This document shows positions 58,728-64,000 of a stretch of DNA of 64,000 bases, piece after piece; the stretch's first letter is position 1; the number at the start of each line of letters is the position of its first letter. The notes under the pieces were generated by a model. That model saw only the letters and a program-made list of their open reading frames with translations. It made no database searches and had not been told where the DNA came from. Made by a program: the position numbers and the translations under genes. The stretch is from contig NZ_VOXD01000014.1 in NCBI RefSeq assembly GCF_008014675.1, positions 62,001 to 126,000 on the forward strand. The letters are read 5' to 3'. This DNA is from Neolewinella aurantiaca (GTDB lineage Bacteria > Bacteroidota > Bacteroidia > Chitinophagales > Saprospiraceae).

Positions 58728-58769
58728 CAAAGATAAGTACTTAGCAACAAAATTACAATTCGGGCGCTT

Positions 58770-59729
58770 TTAGCGACGATTGTCTTCGATTGCCTTCTTG
58801 TTACGATTCTCCTGAATCGACTTACGGTCGATAGAATAACCGACGGTAAATTCGTGGCTACCGTTGTTGTAGCTCTGGAATTCACTGAAGCCCAGGTCGT
58901 AGGAATAGTAAAGTTGCAGGCCGTTGATTTTGGTACCAAGCAGCATTCCCAGGCCTCCCAGATTCCGGTAAGAAAGCCCGGCGATGAACTGGTCGTCAAG
59001 AAAACCTGCCTGAATGTTGAAATCCATCATAAAAGGAGCTTCCTGCACATCACGAAGCATGAGGCTCGGGGTAAGGTTAACGTTCAGTTCCTCGATGCGG
59101 AAACGATGGCCCAACAGAAACGTAAAGTTGAAGCCTTCGTCGGTAGTGGTCCCGGAAATATCGCCCAGGCGCTTAGCGACCAGGTTGTTGATGGTGAAGC
59201 CCCCAAAGGTATTCTGGAGATAGCTGCCATAAATGCCGATGCCCGCGTCGAATTCGTTCTTCCCGTCCAGATACTCCTGAATAGTTTGATCTCCCGGTTC
59301 GTAACGGGGATTGTTGATAATATCAGCATCGAGCGTCAGGCGCTGAAACTCAGTAAAGAAGCCGAACGCCGCCTGAAAAGCGGGCACTCCTTTTACTTCT
59401 TCACCAAAGCCGAAGCGGAAAGCCACGTCGATTTGGCCCTTCAACCGCTGGATGCCGGCTGCTTTTTCGGAAAACACCCCGGCACCGATACCAAAGTTGG
59501 TACCGATGGGCCCGTTGAGTCTGGCAGCAACTGTTTTGGGAGAATCCTCGAAACCAGACCACGCCGCCCGGGCGTTGAGCTGGATGGTGTACTCATCAAG
59601 AAATCCAGCGGCCGCCGGATTCAGAATGATCGGGTTCTGAACGTAATGATTAAAGACGGCTTCGTCCTGGGCCGTGAGCGGGGCCAGGGCTACCAGGAAT
59701 AAAACCAGGGTGGGTAGCATTTTTTTCAT
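58770..59729 (-). CDS. PorP/SprF family type IX secretion-associated outer-membrane protein
   Basis: 319 residues. A signal peptide (MKKMLPTLVLFLVALAPLTA) precedes the hallmark YVQNPIILNPAAAG (family: NPAyaG). Fourteen-strand-type beta segments follow (GIGAGVFSEKAAG, AAFGFFTEF, LYYSYDLGFSEFQSYNNGSHEFTVGY), with the final strand before a charged tail. PorP/SprF proteins sit in the outer membrane, help type B cargo proteins reach or attach to the surface. The gene is 90 bases downstream of a type B adhesin on the same strand, the same order as sprB-sprF. Confidence 0.93.
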   Translation of the reverse strand: MKKMLPTLVLFLVALAPLTAQDEAVFNHYVQNPIILNPAAAGFLDEYTIQLNARAAWSGFEDSPKTVAARLNGPIGTNFGIGAGVFSEKAAGIQRLKGQIDVAFRFGFGEEVKGVPAFQAAFGFFTEFQRLTLDADIINNPRYEPGDQTIQEYLDGKNEFDAGIGIYGSYLQNTFGGFTINNLVAKRLGDISGTTTDEGFNFTFLLGHRFRIEELNVNLTPSLMLRDVQEAPFMMDFNIQAGFLDDQFIAGLSYRNLGGLGMLLGTKINGLQLYYSYDLGFSEFQSYNNGSHEFTVGYSIDRKSIQENRNKKAIEDNRR

Positions 59730-59771
59730 CGGAAGCGTTGTTTGCGTTTTTGGGAGGGATGGTATGAAAGG

Positions 59772-59808
59772 CTTCCCGGAACCAGCAGGGTGTGCAGGTT
59801 CCGGGAAG
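59772..59808 (-). promoter_or_regulatory. Intercistronic stem-loop between the adhesin and porP
   Basis: CTTCCCGGAACC and GGTTCCGGGAAG pair perfectly twelve bases around a 13-base loop. It lies 11 bases after the adhesin stop. With no clear T-run it may set the ratio of the two products by partial termination or by protecting RNA. Confidence 0.5.
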
Positions 59809-59819
59809 AAAAGTAAAAG

Positions 59820-62800
59820 TTAGTCACGAAGGATGGTTAAAGAACCGCGTTGCTGCATCTCTTCACCGAGCATATTCGTGAACTCAAAAATGTAGTAGTA
59901 AGGGCCGTCGGGCAGGAAAGTACCGTCGTTGGTCATCCCTTCGAAGCAATTAAGGCCACGGTCGTCGTCGCTACAGTCGTAATCGGTCGCCCGGTACACG
60001 AGTTGTCCCCAGCGGTTGAATACCTGAAGGTTGTTGTTGATGGCTTCAACGCCATCGGAACAGGTAATCACGAAGGCCTCGTTGAGGCCGTCTCCGTTCG
60101 GCGTGATTACGTCGCGTGCACTCAGGCAGGGGAAACGGCGGTCAAGAATCTCGACCGTCATGGACACGGTCTGGCAGCCGTTATCGTCGGTAACTTCAAT
60201 GGTGTAAACACCCGGACAAAGCCCTTCGGCAAACGGATCATCGCCCTGGTTAGGCAGCTGAGGGAAAGTATAGCGGTAGTTCCCGCTTCCGCCCAGCGGG
60301 AGGATGCGGATGCTGCCGTTACACCCTTCGGTTGCATCGATGGCTTCGAAGGTAATTGCCAGGTCTTCCGGTGCAGCCAACGAGTAAGACTCGGTGCTGC
60401 TACAGTCGTTACCGTCCGTAACGGTGACGTCGTAAGTGCCCGTCCCCAGGCCGGAAATCCGGGAGGTAGTCGCTCCGGTAGACCAGGTAAAAGCATAAGG
60501 CCCCACACCTCCTTCGGCTGCAACTGAAATGCTGCCGTCAGTTGTGCTCCCGCAACTGATGGGGGTAATCGTTTCGTTCAACTCCAGGGCAGGAGGTGCA
60601 GTAACTTCAATCGTCCGGTTGATTTCACAGCCTCCGGCGTCAATTACCGTGGCGGTATAAACCCCAGCCACCGCGTTCGTCAGCACGCTGTCCACACCTA
60701 CCATTTCACCGTCCAGAAGGAACTCGTACATGAAGTCTCCCTGTCCGCTGATCACGATTACGATGCGGCCGTCGGCGGCATCGGCGCAACTTACGTCAAA
60801 GCCGTTGTAGTCAGACGGTACACTAACGGAAACGCTGAATCCGGAAGAAATCCCAACGGAGTAATTCTTAACGAGCATCGCACCGGTTGCATCGGTGATG
60901 GTCAGGGTGTAATCTCCTGCAGTTACGCCATCGGTCACGTCGGAAGCGATAAGATCCTCATTGGTAGAGATGACTTCAGCGGCGCCGACGCGGGTCCAGG
61001 CAAAGGTATACGGCATTACTCCTCCGGTAATACTGACGTCGATGCCTCCTTCGGTTCCGTCGGCACAGGCTACATCGCTGACAGCAACGAGTTCTTCGTC
61101 TATTCTCCCAACGGTTACTGATTCGGCCTCAAACGTACAGCCATTGGCATCCGTGATGGTCGGGGTGTATACACCTGCGCAAAGCAAACTGCGGGTTGCT
61201 CCCGTCATTCCATCGTTCCAAACGACAGTATACGGAGCCGTTCCACCGCCAATTGTCAGGCTGATCATGCCGGAACATCCGGCAGCTTCTGTATCTGAAG
61301 TAACAACAGGAGTTGCCGAAATAGCTTCCGGTGTCGTTACGGTCACGACCGTATCCAGAGTTGCTCCCTGATCATCGGTAATAAAGATGGTGTAGGTACC
61401 TCCGCCCAGTTCCAGGCTGATGTTGTCATCAGTGAAGGTTTCCATAGTTCCCAGCGGAGCGATTCGTACGGCGAACGGCGCTACACCGTTGCTGATCAAG
61501 ATCACAACGGTGCCGTCGTCAGAATCTGAACATGACGTGGCTGTTGTGCTTACACTCAGGATGCTGGCCTGCGCGGAAGTAACAGTGTAACACCGTGAAA
61601 CGGTACATCCGCTGTCGTCCATCACAGTTACGCAGTACTGACCGGAAGAAAGTCCGGTACGGTTCTGAGTGGTAGGTCCGTCGTCCCAGACAAAAGTATA
61701 CGGAGGGCTTCCTCCCGAAGGAGTCAGGGTGATGGCACCATTGTCTCCTGATGTTGCCGCCGTAACAGTACCAGGAATTAGGATAGGTTCCGGAGTATCT
61801 ACGGTAACGGTCTGGGCGGTTTGGCACTCCCCACTGGTGATTATTACCTGGTAGTCGCCGGGGGCGATGTCGCTCAGATCCTGATCGGTCGAGATCGTTG
61901 TTCCGTTCATACTCCAGACATAATTATAAGCACCGTTTCCTCCGGTCACCGAGATGTCGATGGAACCATTGTCTTCGCCAAAACATCCCTGATCGATAAT
62001 GGTAGACGTAATTTCCACGTCCCGGATGATGCCGAAGCATTGCATATCCTCACAATCGTTATTGTCAGTAACGGTGAGACAGTATGTTCCCGCTTCCGTA
62101 ACGTCGTTGATATCCTCCATGGAAGAGGTATAGCCGTCAGGCCCGGTCCAGGAATAAGTGAAAGGAGCTCTGCCCCCGGTAACTTCGATGGTAACTCCGC
62201 CCGGAGTATCACTCGTAATTTTGAAGGGCGAACCTGCAATATTGAGAACAGACGGCTCACCCACCATGATGTTGTTCAGGATGCGCGCACACCCGAAGCG
62301 ATCGGTTACCGTCACGGAGTACGAACCGCCGTCCAGACCAGTTTGCTGGTTAACGCCCTGCCCATCGCTGCCTTCACTCCAGTCGAAGAGGAAAGGTCCG
62401 TTGCTGCCAATGGTAGCAATAGTGATCTGACCATCTTCCTCGCCCGCACAGCTTACGCCGCTTACGCTGGCAACTTCAATCGCGAAGGGCCCCGGATCAG
62501 TCAGGGTGAAAGAGTCTTCAGTTGTTGCGTTTCCGTTCGTAATGGTTACAGAATATGTACCCGCCGACAGACCAATAGCGGTCTCGGAGTTAGATACGTT
62601 GGGCGACCACTCGTAGGTGAGGCCTGTTCCTCCACTTACGTTGAGGGAAATGGAGCCATCGGCTCCACCTGCACAAACCGGATCATTCAGGGTAGAACTG
62701 ATGATTACAGGGGCCGTTGTTCCGTTCACCTGACCGTTGAGGAGGGTAAAGTCATCAACAATGTCGTTTACGTCTTCAAATTCTATCGGCGTGGGAGCGT

Positions 62801-64000
62801 CGCTGAAAGTGACGAGCGTAAGGTCGGTAGAAAGTACCCGGAAACAAATCGTAAATACCGCTGACCCGTCGGGCACAGTAGTTCCGTTCGCCAGGTTATC
62901 GGCCCACGCAACCCGTAGAATACCGGGAGGAGAGTTATTTACTGCACCATCGGAGAACCCGGGGTAGGCGTAGTCTGGTCGTGTACCGATATACTCTAAT
63001 TTAGTTGGGTCATAACTGATGGTGTACTGGAAAGACACCAGATCGATTGCCTCGTAAGCGATAATCGGCAAACAGATTTCGTCTCCAATTGCAGCCTGAG
63101 CCGAGCCAATCTGGAATGTAAGCCCGTCGGTGGTTGGAGCATCCGGGTTGATTGCACCACCGGATGGAATTACTCCTACGGCCTGGTTACTGCCGTTGCG
63201 CGCAAGAATCGTTGCGGGACTGTTCGCAAAATTAATTGGGGTAACCGCCACGCGATCTACCGTAAAGCAGAAACTTGCAACAGAGTTCCCGTTGGGGATC
63301 GATTCTCCCGAGCTGGAAGGAGAGGTCCAGTTGAACACCACCGTACCGGCACTCGGGGAGGTAATGTTTGCTGCAGAAATACTGGACAAGCCGTAGTTGG
63401 TTGACCCAGCAAACGTCACCATAGAAGGATCATAAGTAAGCGAGAAGCTCAGGTTGGTCAGGTTGGTGAAGTTGGTCGCAGGTAAGTTGACGCACACTTC
63501 GGTTCCCGTTAGCCCGGAAGCCGATCCGAGAGAAAGAACCAGGTTCGGGGGTGGGCCGGATCCACAATCTGTTTCTCCGGCATTGATGGTACCACTTACA
63601 CGGTCGATCGGGTCGATGGCCTGGTTGTCCGGGCCTGCGGCCCGGATCCGGAAGGAAGGCAGGTCGTCAGTTATCTCGATGGAAGTCTCACACTCCTGCA
63701 AGACGTTGAAGCATACGTTCACGATGCTGTTCCCATCCGCAACGGAATTGTTCCCTACGTTAGGATCGAACCAGATTGCCCGCAAAATTCCCGGCTCAGG
63801 ATTGGCGACCTGAAGACCAGAAAGTTCTCCTGTTCCCATTCCGCTGGTGAACGAGAGCATTTCCGGATCGTAGCCGATCGCGAACTGCAAACTGGCGAGG
63901 TCTGTAAGGTTGAATACAGTAACGTCAATGCAGACTTCGGTTCCTTCTGCACCAGCACCACTTCCGGCCACGAGGGTCAGATTGTCGAAGCTCACCGTTC
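59820..64000 (-). CDS. Giant adhesin: cohesin-like domains, SprB repeats, T9SS type B (5' end outside the window)
   Basis: At least 1391 residues; the gene enters from the right edge. In view: three cohesin-like beta domains of about 135 residues (each with EVCIxxxxxNLTxLxSxQFxxxYDPxM), then eleven SprB-type repeats of about 75 residues (pattern CxGxxDGxIxVxxxGGxxPYxYxW...GxYxVTVTDxxGC), and a type B sorting domain from DVITPNGDGLNEAF to SLTILRD. It should be exported by the type IX system and displayed on the surface, with the PorP-like protein encoded next as its partner. SprB homologues serve gliding and attachment; motility is not proved by this. Confidence 0.88.
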   Translation of the reverse strand, partial: TVSFDNLTLVAGSGAGAEGTEVCIDVTVFNLTDLASLQFAIGYDPEMLSFTSGMGTGELSGLQVANPEPGILRAIWFDPNVGNNSVADGNSIVNVCFNVLQECETSIEITDDLPSFRIRAAGPDNQAIDPIDRVSGTINAGETDCGSGPPPNLVLSLGSASGLTGTEVCVNLPATNFTNLTNLSFSLTYDPSMVTFAGSTNYGLSSISAANITSPSAGTVVFNWTSPSSSGESIPNGNSVASFCFTVDRVAVTPINFANSPATILARNGSNQAVGVIPSGGAINPDAPTTDGLTFQIGSAQAAIGDEICLPIIAYEAIDLVSFQYTISYDPTKLEYIGTRPDYAYPGFSDGAVNNSPPGILRVAWADNLANGTTVPDGSAVFTICFRVLSTDLTLVTFSDAPTPIEFEDVNDIVDDFTLLNGQVNGTTAPVIISSTLNDPVCAGGADGSISLNVSGGTGLTYEWSPNVSNSETAIGLSAGTYSVTITNGNATTEDSFTLTDPGPFAIEVASVSGVSCAGEEDGQITIATIGSNGPFLFDWSEGSDGQGVNQQTGLDGGSYSVTVTDRFGCARILNNIMVGEPSVLNIAGSPFKITSDTPGGVTIEVTGGRAPFTYSWTGPDGYTSSMEDINDVTEAGTYCLTVTDNNDCEDMQCFGIIRDVEITSTIIDQGCFGEDNGSIDISVTGGNGAYNYVWSMNGTTISTDQDLSDIAPGDYQVIITSGECQTAQTVTVDTPEPILIPGTVTAATSGDNGAITLTPSGGSPPYTFVWDDGPTTQNRTGLSSGQYCVTVMDDSGCTVSRCYTVTSAQASILSVSTTATSCSDSDDGTVVILISNGVAPFAVRIAPLGTMETFTDDNISLELGGGTYTIFITDDQGATLDTVVTVTTPEAISATPVVTSDTEAAGCSGMISLTIGGGTAPYTVVWNDGMTGATRSLLCAGVYTPTITDANGCTFEAESVTVGRIDEELVAVSDVACADGTEGGIDVSITGGVMPYTFAWTRVGAAEVISTNEDLIASDVTDGVTAGDYTLTITDATGAMLVKNYSVGISSGFSVSVSVPSDYNGFDVSCADAADGRIVIVISGQGDFMYEFLLDGEMVGVDSVLTNAVAGVYTATVIDAGGCEINRTIEVTAPPALELNETITPISCGSTTDGSISVAAEGGVGPYAFTWSTGATTSRISGLGTGTYDVTVTDGNDCSSTESYSLAAPEDLAITFEAIDATEGCNGSIRILPLGGSGNYRYTFPQLPNQGDDPFAEGLCPGVYTIEVTDDNGCQTVSMTVEILDRRFPCLSARDVITPNGDGLNEAFVITCSDGVEAINNNLQVFNRWGQLVYRATDYDCSDDDRGLNCFEGMTNDGTFLPDGPYYYIFEFTNMLGEEMQQRGSLTILRD

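Noticed and set aside
58511-58735. SRP RNA, RNase P RNA or tmRNA at the structured unit
   Set aside because: The conserved SRP apical loop, RNase P core motifs and a tmRNA alanine acceptor end are all missing.
1-64000. tRNA/rRNA genes, insertion sequences, integrases, prophage genes, restriction or defence islands
   Set aside because: No transposase, integrase, nuclease or defence-type protein was recognised, and no cloverleaf or rRNA-like sequence was seen by eye.

Overview
The window comes from a moderately GC-rich, chromosomal stretch of a Bacteroidota bacterium, most likely of the Saprospiria (Lewinella-like). The evidence is a set of type IX secretion (T9SS) substrates with type A and type B C-terminal sorting domains, a PorP/SprF partner, a Na+-NQR operon, Bacteroidota-style promoter elements close to TAnnTTTG, and SprB-type repeat adhesins. 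I see no rRNA, tRNA, CRISPR array, insertion sequence or phage gene. Coding is dense on both strands and most genes are housekeeping.

Layout. 1-4.6 kb: the tail of a T9SS cargo gene, a small membrane protein, an outer-membrane-type protein with a pentapeptide-repeat protein, a YgiB/YgiC-like pair (lipoprotein plus ATP-grasp glutathionylspermidine-synthase-like enzyme) and hisA. 4.8-11.8 kb: complete nqrABCDEF on the minus strand, with an unusual membrane-anchoring extension on NqrA. 12.4-20.2 kb: a 2616-residue mosaic secreted protein (dockerin-like, Kazal-like, PPC, SprB, PKD, cohesin-like, type A sorting domain). 20.4-28.8 kb: M16 peptidase, small secreted protein, ppa, a lipoprotein dehydrogenase fused to cytochrome c, a PPOX protein, rnhB and a mevalonate-kinase-like GHMP kinase. 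28.9-33 kb: a 1353-residue protein with the layout of mammalian soluble adenylyl cyclase. 33-41.2 kb: anti-sigma-like protein, DUF5682 protein, speE-like/speD polyamine pair, lipoprotein, padR and an M23 peptidase. 41.2-52 kb: type B sorted protein, tgt, a divergent kinase-like protein, ABC-F ATPase, LysE exporter, bcp, small membrane protein, SMUG-like glycosylase and der. 52.4-64 kb: a giant type B adhesin, a DJ-1/PfpI protein, a PorP/SprF protein and the 3' part of another giant cohesin/SprB adhesin that runs off the right edge.

How the genes fit together. Four cell-surface T9SS cargo genes plus one terminal fragment, together with PorP, describe a surface adapted to adhesion or polymer binding. 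The type B adhesin at 59820-64000 sits directly upstream of its likely PorP partner. Na+-NQR suggests a sodium-driven respiratory chain and a marine habitat. speE/speD and the YgiC-like enzyme all touch polyamine chemistry.

The most unusual signal is not a gene: a 17-18 bp element close to GCACCTGCGGCCGCGCC recurs about sixteen times, mostly just upstream of genes or at their 3' ends, sometimes as inverted pairs, and several times inside coding sequence, where it twice encodes an APAAAP linker. Intergenic copies are often preceded by CTTT/CTTC, so they look attached to a promoter -7 element. Two membrane-protein genes (speE-like and lysE-like) lack any canonical start codon ahead of their conserved first membrane segment, and the speE-like one carries a repeat copy there.
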